13,386 nt of DNA, taken from assembly GCA_903924005.1 (NCBI GenBank), contig CAIXZV010000324.1, positions 1 through 13,386 on the forward strand, in the 5' to 3' direction. The notes beneath the pieces were generated by a model. The model searched no databases. It was given only the letters and a program-made list of their open reading frames with translations, and was not told where the DNA came from. The translations under genes and the position numbers were made by a program. This document shows positions 5,480 through 12,861 of the stretch, piece after piece (within the stretch, counting starts at the first letter, position 1; each line of letters begins with the position of its first letter). This DNA comes from an uncultured Chloroflexota bacterium. GTDB taxonomy: Bacteria; Chloroflexota; Limnocylindria; Limnocylindrales; CSP1-4.

Positions 5480-7924
5480 CTAGCGGCCCGTCAGGACACC
5501 GTGTCGGGCTTGCGCAACCAGCGTCTGCAGTTCGTGCTGCGAGCACTGCGCCTCGGGGTTCACACCGGCGCCATACCGGGTGACTTCACGGATTCTGGCG
5601 AGCTCGTCGATCGCCGCTGCGGCCCCGGGGGCCAGCCGCTTCAGTGCCGCCACGCTCTCGCCGGTTGTGCGGCTGGCGATGTGGTGGTAGCCGCGAAGCC
5701 TCGCTGCCTGCTCAACGCAGGTCCAGGCTGACTCGGGGGTGAGGCGCCGCCGCCGCCTGTGAACCACCGATGCTGCAAGCGCGATCCACACGGCCGATGC
5801 TGCTCCGGTGAGCAACGGCAGCTGCGTGCCGGACGCGCCGGACGTGCCGGACATGCCGGACGACCCGGCCGGGAGCGATCGCCCAACCGCAGAGGGGGCG
5901 GCCGCTCCGCGGCCAGGCGCCGGATCCAGCGTTCCCGCCCGTGCCGATGCGTCGAAACCCGGACCCTCGTCACCGGGTGTCGCGCCCGGCGCGGCGGTGC
6001 TGTTCTTGATGAAGCCGCCGGACGGATCCGTCGCCGACCCGGCCAGAGGCGCTGCGCCCGTGGCCGCCTGATCGTGAGCCTCTGCGCGGCCAGGTTCGAT
6101 GAGGAAGTGGTGGCCGAGGGGTGCCCCAAACCCGGATGCGCTTGCCGTCATCGCGGCGACGAAGGCCAGACCTGTAAGCACCAGTGCGCGGCGGGCGTGC
6201 GTCGCCCCCCGCCACGGCCCGGCAGATGGGGTGGCCGCATCGGCAGCGGCTGCCGGCAACCCGCGCGAGTTGGCATGCAGCGCCAGGAGGCCACTCCACG
6301 CCCCAAGCAGCCCAGCGGGATCGCCAGAGGTGATGGCCGCGCCAAGGGCCATGACGGCGGTTGCCGCTGCCACGCACCCGGTGCGTGCGCCAAGCCGTTC
6401 CGCCGTCAGACCCGCGGACACTGCCGCCAGCGCGATGGCCACGAGCGCCAGCACAGGGGCGTGAATGGTGCTTGGGTCCGCGCCAAGCCTGAGCACGCCG
6501 ATCACGGCAGCAGCGCCCAGCAGACCCACGAGAGCGCGCCGCGCACGCCCGAGGGCGGCGAGACGCCGCAGGAGCCACACCCCTAGGATCCCAACTGGCA
6601 CACCGGCCAGCCACGCCCCAACCGCTGGCCAAGTTGCATCGGCACCAAACAGCAGCGCCGAGAGCCGCACGGCGGCAAGCCCCGTCACGACGAGGCCGGA
6701 CACAGCGAGCGCGCTTGGACGCGGGTGCGCCTGGTGGTGGGCATGCGTCTGAGGCTTGGGGACTCGGGGCGTCGCGGCTTTGGTGGTGAGTGCCGTGCCG
6801 CCGGTTGCGCCCACCACAAAGGACTTGATGCCAAGGCGGTTGAGCTGCTTGCGGAGCGCCTCGCTGACAGCCGCCGCCCCCGCCAGCACGGCGGTTGTTC
6901 GATGGGGATGGCCGGCCGCCGCCGCCAGGGCACCGGGCCACGTCGACGAGTCGCACGCGGTCAGCAGCACCACCCCGTCGCCAGCAACGCGCGCGTGCAG
7001 GGCCGTGAGGGCCGTTGCCACGGGGGTCCGGGCTGCCTGCACAGCGGCTGTCGCGCCCGCGAGCGCCGTCAGGAGGGCACGCCGATGCGCCTCGCCACGC
7101 CCAGGCGCCAGTTCAGCTCCAGCAGCACCGCCAAGGACGAGCCCCACAAGGCGCCCCGCGGCGAGCTCGTCCTCGGCGATCCCGGCTGTCGCGGCCAGCA
7201 GCGCCTCAAGCGAGGCTCCAGCCCCGCCGTCCGCGTCAACCACAATCCAGAGCCGGTCATCGGCCTCGTTGTCAAACTGGCGAGCGAGCAGTTCACCGTG
7301 GCGCGCGGACGGCCCCCACGCGATATGGCCAACCGGGTCGCCGGCCGTCCAGCGTCGGACGCCATCGGCAGCCGTTCCGCCAGCGGCAGAACTGGACGCA
7401 GTCTGGGTTGCGCTCCCTGAGGCGGAGGCGAGCCGCGGCCGCCTCCAGCCGAGAGGCGTGACGGGGTGCGGGTAGACGGTCACGCGCAGGGGCGGGCCCA
7501 TCCGGCGCCGCAGCGTGATGAGCCCCAACGGGTCGGACGCAGTGCCGACAAGGCCGTCGAGCGTCCAGACGCCGCGCCGCAGACCCACGACGATGGTGCG
7601 CACCGCTGTCGCCGCCCGTGCGCCGGTCACAGCGCGCACCGGCTCAATCCCCAGCATGTCGCCCTCGGAGGTCAGCGTCACGTTGGTGCCAGCCAGACGC
7701 CCGCGTCCGCGGACAAGGATCCGGAGCCACTCGCCGGCGCCTGCGGCAACCAGCACGTCAGCAGGCGCAATCTCAACGTCGGCGTAGAGGATGCTGGCGC
7801 GCACGAGCGCCCACAGGCCCAGCACCATCACCAAAGCCCAGATCGACGCCGCCCAGATGACCGGGATGCCAGTGGACAGGGCGCCAAGGGCAAGCGCGGC
7901 GATGACGGCCGCCGGCACGCGCAT
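5480..7924 (-). CDS. DUF58 protein fused to TgpA-like membrane region and DUF4129 tail
   Basis: The product is an 814-residue fusion. Two membrane segments (about 5-46) lead to a DUF58 domain with its hallmark at 190-207 (RRWTAGDPVGHIAWGPSAR), followed by a vWA-like strand LWIVVDADGG. A cytoplasmic linker precedes a block of six or seven membrane helices (about 404-550 and 580-597), as in the N-terminus of TgpA (DUF3488). Next come about 100 Gly/Ser/Ala/Pro-rich residues (600-702), one more helix (703-720), a basic stop-transfer HRRRRR, and a DUF4129-like cytoplasmic tail (730-790: RLRGYHH, TTGESVAALKRL, IDELARIREVTRYG). The transglutaminase core expected between the helices is absent. The ATG at 7924 is 10 bp after the moxR stop, and its GAGG overlaps that stop, so the two genes are an operon with coupled translation. 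DUF58/MoxR partners act together in envelope-related processes; the exact role is unknown. Confidence 0.85.
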   Translation of the reverse strand: MRVPAAVIAALALGALSTGIPVIWAASIWALVMVLGLWALVRASILYADVEIAPADVLVAAGAGEWLRILVRGRGRLAGTNVTLTSEGDMLGIEPVRAVTGARAATAVRTIVVGLRRGVWTLDGLVGTASDPLGLITLRRRMGPPLRVTVYPHPVTPLGWRRPRLASASGSATQTASSSAAGGTAADGVRRWTAGDPVGHIAWGPSARHGELLARQFDNEADDRLWIVVDADGGAGASLEALLAATAGIAEDELAAGRLVGLVLGGAAGAELAPGRGEAHRRALLTALAGATAAVQAARTPVATALTALHARVAGDGVVLLTACDSSTWPGALAAAAGHPHRTTAVLAGAAAVSEALRKQLNRLGIKSFVVGATGGTALTTKAATPRVPKPQTHAHHQAHPRPSALAVSGLVVTGLAAVRLSALLFGADATWPAVGAWLAGVPVGILGVWLLRRLAALGRARRALVGLLGAAAVIGVLRLGADPSTIHAPVLALVAIALAAVSAGLTAERLGARTGCVAAATAVMALGAAITSGDPAGLLGAWSGLLALHANSRGLPAAAADAATPSAGPWRGATHARRALVLTGLAFVAAMTASASGFGAPLGHHFLIEPGRAEAHDQAATGAAPLAGSATDPSGGFIKNSTAAPGATPGDEGPGFDASARAGTLDPAPGRGAAAPSAVGRSLPAGSSGMSGTSGASGTQLPLLTGAASAVWIALAASVVHRRRRRLTPESAWTCVEQAARLRGYHHIASRTTGESVAALKRLAPGAAAAIDELARIREVTRYGAGVNPEAQCSQHELQTLVAQARHGVLTGR
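5827..5862 (-). repeat. Four 9-bp repeats in the DUF58-fusion linker
   Basis: The unit (T/C)GCCGGAC(G/A), read on the plus strand, occurs four times in a row. On the coding strand it gives SG(T/A/M) triplets in the low-complexity segment before the last membrane helix of the DUF58 fusion. It stays in frame, so changes in copy number would only alter linker length. Confidence 0.7.
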
Positions 7925-7934
7925 GGGTCAGGCC

Positions 7935-9044
7935 TCAGCGAGCGCGGCGGTGCGAGAGCGACGCGAGGGCGCCGCCCGTGTGAGCTGCGATGCCGGATGT
8001 CGCGGGGGACACGTGGACAGGGACATCAACCGGTAGCGACGCCGTGATTGCCTCCACAAGGTCGGCTGCCGCGAGGCCGTGGCCCGCCAAGCCGGGCCGG
8101 ACAACGAGCCTGTGGGCGAGGACCGGGACGGCCAGGCTCTTGACGTCGTCGGGCGTGACGAAGTCCCGTCCTGCAAGCGCGGCGCGGGCCTGTGATGCTC
8201 GGAACAGTCCCATCGCTGCACGCGGGCTCGCCCCCAACGAGGCATCGGGATGTTCACGGGTGGCGCGGATGAGCCGGACGATGTAGTCCGCAACAACCTC
8301 TGCCACGTGGACTTCGGCGACGTGGCCCGCCAGGGCCGCCACAGCGTCCGCGTCGAGCACCGGGCTGATTGCGTGTTGGCTGGCCGGGCCGCCGAGGCGC
8401 AGGATCTGGCGCTCCTCGTCGGCGCTTGGGTAGCCCATCTTGAAATGCAGCAGGAACCGGTCCAATTGCGCGGTTGGCAGGGGATAGGTCCCCTCGGAGC
8501 TCAACGTGTTCTGGGTGGCTATCACGAGAAACGGATCCGGCAGCAGCCGAGTGACGCCGTCGCTTGTGACCTGGTGCTCCGCCATCGCCTCAAGCAGCGC
8601 GCTCTGGGTGCGGGGCGTGGCGCGGTTGATCTCGTCGGCAAGCACGGTGTGGCCAAACACGGGCCCCGGGTGGAAGGTAAACGAGCCTGCCCGCGGGTCA
8701 TACACGGAGACCCCGGTGATGTCCGCCGGGAGCATGTCCGGCGTGAACTGGATGCGCTGGAAGCTGGTGCCAATGGCCGCCGCAAGGCTTCGTCCAAGCA
8801 GCGTCTTGCCCGTGCCGGGCACATCCTCGATGAGCACGTGGCCGCCGGCGAACAGGGCGATCAGCAGCAGTTCAACCTCCGCCTGCTTGCCCACAACAGC
8901 CGTCGCCACACACGCGGCAACCCGATCGCCCGCCATCGCGACGTCTTTGGCGGTGAGCGCCAGCTGGGCGGACACGGCTCGGACGGGCCGCGGCCACAGT
9001 GGCGTTGGGTCTGGCAGCGAAACCTTGACGGGGCCTGGGTTCAT
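7935..9044 (-). CDS. moxR: MoxR-family AAA+ ATPase
   Basis: The product is a 369-residue MoxR-type AAA+ ATPase, thought to act as a chaperone that helps assemble or activate vWA/DUF58 partner proteins in the cytoplasm. The visible motifs are: VVGKQAEVELLLIALFAGGH at 50-69; Walker A EDVPGTGKT at 73-81; the MoxR segment RIQFTPDMLPADITG at 97-111; Walker B VLADEINRA at 134-142; sensor 1 in ATQNT with Asn179; the insert GTYPLPTAQLDRF at 185-197; and sensor 2 in ASPRA with Arg275. The C-terminal lid domain follows. The ATG at 9044 is preferred over an upstream TTG at 9119; GGGA lies only 2 nt before it, which is short, so translation could start differently. It is the first gene of a two-gene operon with the DUF58 fusion, 10 bp downstream. 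Confidence 0.93.
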   Translation of the reverse strand: MNPGPVKVSLPDPTPLWPRPVRAVSAQLALTAKDVAMAGDRVAACVATAVVGKQAEVELLLIALFAGGHVLIEDVPGTGKTLLGRSLAAAIGTSFQRIQFTPDMLPADITGVSVYDPRAGSFTFHPGPVFGHTVLADEINRATPRTQSALLEAMAEHQVTSDGVTRLLPDPFLVIATQNTLSSEGTYPLPTAQLDRFLLHFKMGYPSADEERQILRLGGPASQHAISPVLDADAVAALAGHVAEVHVAEVVADYIVRLIRATREHPDASLGASPRAAMGLFRASQARAALAGRDFVTPDDVKSLAVPVLAHRLVVRPGLAGHGLAAADLVEAITASLPVDVPVHVSPATSGIAAHTGGALASLSHRRAR

Positions 9045-9122
9045 GTTCCCATGCTCGCCCGAGGGGTGCGCTGGCGATAGATCGCATCGGGCTCGGGGCG
9101 GCGTGGGTCGAAACGGCAAAGC

Positions 9123-9149
9123 CCTGTCACGGGCCCGTTACTCGACAGG
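9123..9149. promoter_or_regulatory. Dyad upstream of moxR
   Basis: CCTGTC (9123-9128) and GACAGG (9144-9149) form a perfect inverted repeat around a 15-nt centre that itself holds the palindrome CGGGCCCG (9130-9137). It lies about 80-105 bp before the moxR start, in the 184-bp gap after the PAS gene stop. It could be an operator of the moxR operon or a terminator of the PAS gene; no T-run follows. Nothing else stands out in this gap. Confidence 0.3.
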
Positions 9150-9228
9150 CGAAGAAGCCGGACAGACGCCTGCCTGCATGGCCCCACCCACGCGGCCTGG
9201 CCCACGCAGCCTGCCGCACGGCCACCGG

Positions 9229-11301
9229 TCAGGAGCAGGGGCGTACCTCGTTGTCGGCAACCGCGACGATCGTCCGCTCATCGATTGCCACCAGGTTGCC
9301 GGTGAAGGTCATGCCGCTTGCCGTCAGGGAAACACTACGCGGACACGGCGTGTTCTCGAGGATTGCCTGCGTCCGAGCCAGCAGCGGCTGCATTGCCGCC
9401 TCGCCGAAGAGCTCGATCATGGGACGGCCAACGGCAAACGGGTACCCAGCGCCAAACAGCGGTCGAGCGGCCGGGTTTGCCTCACGCAGGCGCCAGTCAA
9501 TCACGGTGCCGTCAGGGTCGCGCATGACCTCAGCCACGACGATGGCCCCCGGCAGCCCGTCGAAGAGCTTGCGGTAGCGGCGCTCGCTGGCCTCGAGGGC
9601 CTGCTGCCCGTGACGCAGATCCGTGATGTCGGTCAGCGTCTCAACCACGGCGACCGGTTGCGGCTCGCCCGCTCGGCGGATGGGCTCAGAGCTCACGGTG
9701 ACCCAGCGGACGGCATCGCCCGGCACGCGGATCCCCAGAACGACGCCGCGCTGCCCAACGCCGGTGCGGAGCGTCTCCAGCGCGGGACGCTGGTCCCTGG
9801 GTAAGCTCCGGCCATCCTCGTGGATGGTGCGCCAGGCGGGGTCGAAGGGCGCTGATCCGTCCAACTGCTGCCGACTCAGGCCAAGGATCCGCTCGGCCGC
9901 CCCGTTGCAGGTGATGAAGGCGCCCAGGGCGTCGATCAGGATGACGCCTTCCGCCATCGCGGCGATGATGGAGCGCAGCCGCTCTTCGCTCTCGGCCAGC
10001 CGGGCCTCGGCCTCGCGGGTCTGCGTGACGTCCTCGATGGTCCAGATTGACTCACCCGCGGCGTCTGCAGGCTCCGAGACGCGTGCCGACATGCGGGCAA
10101 GGAACGATGTGCCGTCCTTGCGCCGCAGCCAGTGGTCCGTCGCAAACGATCCGCCCGCTGCCAACACCGGGTACGCCTCGGCGCCAAAGCGCGCCCAGTC
10201 TGCCTCGTCCGCATACAGACGCAGCGTGCTTGTGTCGATCATTTCATCGGTGGTGTAGCCAAACAGCTCCTCCATGCGCCTGTTGACCCAGAGCAGCCGC
10301 CGGTTGCGCACCTTGATGATCCCGACGGGAGACCCCGCAAGGATCAGGTCGCGATCGCGAAGTGCCGCCTCCACCTGGCCCACGAGATCGAGCCGCTCCG
10401 CTTCCGCGCGCCGGCTCTCCGTGAGGTTGCGGACAAGGCTGTGGAGATACCGCTGGCCGTTGACCGTGAAGCCCCGCGAGCTGACCTCCACGGGGAAGGC
10501 AGAGCCGTCGCGTCGGCGGTGGATGGTCTCAAACCGCGTGCCGGTCTTGTCTGCCTGCGCCATCTGGGGGGCGACGGCGGTCATGGTTGAGGGGTCGCGC
10601 AGATCGCGGATCGTGAGGCCCTCAAACGCTGTCCGCGTGTAGCCGTACTCGGACAGCGCCCGGTCGTTCCCGTGCACGATCGCCCCGTCCGTCGTGACGA
10701 TGATCTCAATCTCGTTGAGCCGCTCGTCGAGGCTCCGCAGACGGGCATCGTCCATCTGGTGGCGCGTGAGCTCAAGGCGCTCTGTCACGTCGGTGAAGGT
10801 CATGACAACACCGTCGGGCGACCCGTCGGCAGCCGGCAGGGGCTGAACGCTCATCGTCGTCCAGACCAGGGACCCGTCACCACGTCTGACGGCACCCAGC
10901 CGGTCCTTGACTGGCACGCCCGTCCGCATGACTTGGGTTGCCGGGTGCTCAGTCAACGGCGTGATGCCGTCTCCGTCCAGCAGCGCCCAGCCCGGCGGCG
11001 GCGACTCGCCAAATCGGAGCTGGCTGCCGCTCAGCCCCAGGATCCGCTCAGCGGCGGCGTTGGTGATCACCGTTCCGCTGGCGCGGAGGGACACAACCAC
11101 CCCCTCGCTCATGGCAGCGATGACCGCCCGGCCAAGCGGGTCGGCGGCGTCGCCAGCGCGGAGCGGCGCCAGGGGCGTTTCGGACGCGGGCGTTTCGGAC
11201 GCGGGCGTTTCGGACGCGGGCGTTTCGGACGCGGGCGTTTCGGACGCATCGGGCAGGCCGATACCACCCGGCGGGGGCTGCGTGGGTTGCGACGCGTTCA
11301 C
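9229..11301 (-). CDS. Cytoplasmic five-PAS sensor protein without output domain
   Basis: The product is a 690-residue protein made of PAS domains. After a disordered Pro/Ser/Glu/Thr N-terminus (1-50) come PAS1 (about 56-178, ending VVMTFTDVTERLE), PAS2 (188-298, ending HSLVRNLTESRRAE), PAS3 (312-430, ending WTIEDVTQTREAE), PAS4 (438-562, ending VETLTDITDLRHG) and PAS5 (571-685). The strand-final D(V/I)T...R signatures and the RRRDG/RRKDG loops are typical PAS/PAC features. No membrane segment is seen, so it is probably cytoplasmic. No histidine kinase, GGDEF, EAL, HTH or phosphatase domain follows; the stop lies just after PAS5 and only 184 bp remain before moxR. The start is GTG at 11301, with no strong Shine-Dalgarno. 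Ligands or cofactors of the PAS domains cannot be told. It lies 98 bp after the nucleotidyltransferase-like gene on the same strand. Confidence 0.85.
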   Translation of the reverse strand: MNASQPTQPPPGGIGLPDASETPASETPASETPASETPASETPLAPLRAGDAADPLGRAVIAAMSEGVVVSLRASGTVITNAAAERILGLSGSQLRFGESPPPGWALLDGDGITPLTEHPATQVMRTGVPVKDRLGAVRRGDGSLVWTTMSVQPLPAADGSPDGVVMTFTDVTERLELTRHQMDDARLRSLDERLNEIEIIVTTDGAIVHGNDRALSEYGYTRTAFEGLTIRDLRDPSTMTAVAPQMAQADKTGTRFETIHRRRDGSAFPVEVSSRGFTVNGQRYLHSLVRNLTESRRAEAERLDLVGQVEAALRDRDLILAGSPVGIIKVRNRRLLWVNRRMEELFGYTTDEMIDTSTLRLYADEADWARFGAEAYPVLAAGGSFATDHWLRRKDGTSFLARMSARVSEPADAAGESIWTIEDVTQTREAEARLAESEERLRSIIAAMAEGVILIDALGAFITCNGAAERILGLSRQQLDGSAPFDPAWRTIHEDGRSLPRDQRPALETLRTGVGQRGVVLGIRVPGDAVRWVTVSSEPIRRAGEPQPVAVVETLTDITDLRHGQQALEASERRYRKLFDGLPGAIVVAEVMRDPDGTVIDWRLREANPAARPLFGAGYPFAVGRPMIELFGEAAMQPLLARTQAILENTPCPRSVSLTASGMTFTGNLVAIDERTIVAVADNEVRPCS
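11173..11247 (-). repeat. Five 15-bp in-frame tandem repeats (ASETP)
   Basis: The 15-bp unit GGGCGTTTCGGACGC is repeated five times perfectly on the plus strand. Read on the coding strand it makes five copies of the pentapeptide ASETP in the N-terminal tail of the PAS protein (residues about 19-43). The exact DNA identity suggests recent expansion. Length changes would keep the frame. Confidence 0.95.
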
Positions 11302-11333
11302 GCACCGATGATACGCACCGCGATGCCGCTCGA

Positions 11334-11363
11334 AGCCCGCTCACTCGGGGGGGCTCTCGGGCT
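11334..11363 (-). terminator. Possible hairpin between the NTase-like and PAS genes
   Basis: AGCCCG (11334-11339) and CGGGCT (11358-11363) pair around an 18-nt centre with a run of seven G. It lies 37-66 bp past the stop of the nucleotidyltransferase-like gene. The rest of this 98-bp gap is a very GC-rich stretch with CGGCCGCCCGGCCG-like self-pairing. No T-run is present, so this may be a weak terminator or readthrough region. Confidence 0.25.
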
Positions 11364-11399
11364 GCGCCCGCGGCCGCCCGGCCGCCCGGCTGCCCCGTC

Positions 11400-12722
11400 T
11401 TACCCCGCTTTCGCGACCACCTCGTCGAGGTAGGCCGAGATGCCCGGCACCGCGCGGAGTCGGCGCTCGAAGTAGGCGTTCGTGGTGCGCAGCGCGTCGT
11501 CCTTGACAAGCGTGACCTCGGCCGCCCGCGACGCCGACGTGCCGCCTTCGGCGAGGCTCTTGCGCACGGCGGTGAGCGCGGCAACCATCTCCGCCTCCTC
11601 GGGGCCGTCAAGCGCGGCGACCGCCGCCATGATCAGCTCGTCCGCCTGGTGGAGCACCATCTCGGTGTCGAACTCCGATCCGGGCTTGCCGGCATCGTCG
11701 ATTGTGCGGACCAGCGCCGCCACCTGGTAGAGGATGGTGGTGGGCTCGTCAAAGAGCTCGCGCAGGTACGCGGCCTCGGCGTAGCGGCCGCTCAAGCGAA
11801 AGATGTTGTAGAGGCGTCGGGCAACCTTGCCAAAGTTTGGATCCTTGACCGTGTACTTCCAGACCTCGTGCTCCAGCTGCTCCACATAGTCGTCCACTGA
11901 GTCCGCTGACAGCTCCTGCACGATCTTGGTGAAGACCGGCAGCGAGTCCGCCTCCAGGTACACCTCTTGGAAGTACGGGTCAAGATGCCCATCGAGCGCC
12001 ACGATCTTGCCGTTTGGCGCCTCCCAGGTGGCGTCCAGCACGTTGCTTGCGTTGGCCAGCGCTCGGCGCGCGGGATCCGCCACAATCCAGTCCACCTTGC
12101 ACCAGCCAGGCTCTGCCGCGGCATCGTCCCAGGTCAGCTCAAACGGCACACCGTCGCGAACGGCGCCAAACTTGCCTGCCTCCACCTCTTCGGGCGACCA
12201 CGAGATGGGCCATCCCTTGCTCACGGGCTGGCCGTCGCGCACCGCGTCAAACGCCCACGTGCCAAACTTGACCTCCCACAGCCGATACGTGGGGCCAAGC
12301 TTTGTGGCGAGGGCCTTCTCGCGGATCTCGCGGCTGAGGATGGCGCAGGCCGCCTCGCGGGTTGGCGCGGTGATGTGGATGCGCTCGAAGTAGTCGCAGT
12401 CGCCCGGAAACGCCTGCACCTTGCTCTGGGCGGCCGAGCCCGAGATCGCGAGCGCCGTGCGCACCTCCGGCAGGCGGTCGGGGAAGCCCACGATCTCGCC
12501 GATGCGGCGGAACCGGTCAAGGTCCGCGCCCGAGAAGTCCAGCATGGTCACCCGGTGCCCGTAGATCCCGGTGTTGACGTCCACCACGACGTCGCCGCCG
12601 GCGGTCTCTACCTCGATGGCGGCCATCCAGGCCGTCGCCTCGTGCTCGTCCAGCTCCACGCCAAGCCGGCGCGCCGACTCGATCACGCTGTCCAGTGCAG
12701 ACCCGCCACCCGTCGTGTCCAT
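11400..12722 (-). CDS. Putative Pol-beta-fold nucleotidyltransferase, family unrecognised
   Basis: The product is a 440-residue soluble protein that I cannot assign to a named family. Residues 92-111 (AISGSAAQSKVQAFPGDCDY) fit the nucleotidyltransferase signature hG[GS]-x(9-13)-Dh[DE]h: Gly95-Ser96, an 11-residue gap, then Asp108-Cys-Asp110. A possible third metal ligand is Asp211 in WCKVDWIVADP. The C-terminal half is helical (for example VARRLYNIFRLSGRYAEAAYLRELFDEP). This order (NTase core, then helical domain) recalls poly(A) polymerase/CCA-adding or OAS-like enzymes. Substrate and product are unknown; loss of activity is also possible. The start at ATG 12722 is well supported by GGAGGG with 6-nt spacing; an ATG 15 codons upstream has poor spacing. 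It is divergent from an exonuclease gene, with a 139-bp gap. Confidence 0.6.
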   Translation of the reverse strand: MDTTGGGSALDSVIESARRLGVELDEHEATAWMAAIEVETAGGDVVVDVNTGIYGHRVTMLDFSGADLDRFRRIGEIVGFPDRLPEVRTALAISGSAAQSKVQAFPGDCDYFERIHITAPTREAACAILSREIREKALATKLGPTYRLWEVKFGTWAFDAVRDGQPVSKGWPISWSPEEVEAGKFGAVRDGVPFELTWDDAAAEPGWCKVDWIVADPARRALANASNVLDATWEAPNGKIVALDGHLDPYFQEVYLEADSLPVFTKIVQELSADSVDDYVEQLEHEVWKYTVKDPNFGKVARRLYNIFRLSGRYAEAAYLRELFDEPTTILYQVAALVRTIDDAGKPGSEFDTEMVLHQADELIMAAVAALDGPEEAEMVAALTAVRKSLAEGGTSASRAAEVTLVKDDALRTTNAYFERRLRAVPGISAYLDEVVAKAG

Positions 12723-12797
12723 CGCGATCCCTCCGGCTCTGTGGTCCTGTCCTGCCGCGCGGTTCATCGCTCCACCCGTGATGCGCCCGCGCGTTGG

Positions 12798-12803
12798 TAG
12801 TAT
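12798..12803 (+). promoter_or_regulatory. Possible -10 box in the divergent NTase/exonuclease gap
   Basis: TAGTAT is the most AT-rich hexamer in the 139-bp divergent gap and lies about 59 bp before the exonuclease ATG. A matching -35 box is not evident. The reverse complement, ATACTA, could equally serve the other gene. Confidence 0.25.
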
Positions 12804-12861
12804 CGGCCTCGGCGCCCATGTGCGATCGCCCGCCGCCGCAGGAGCCGCCGCCGGGAGGCGC

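Noticed and set aside
8506..9804. 432-codon open frame on the plus strand
   Set aside because: It runs antisense across moxR and into the PAS gene, both of which have clear motifs.
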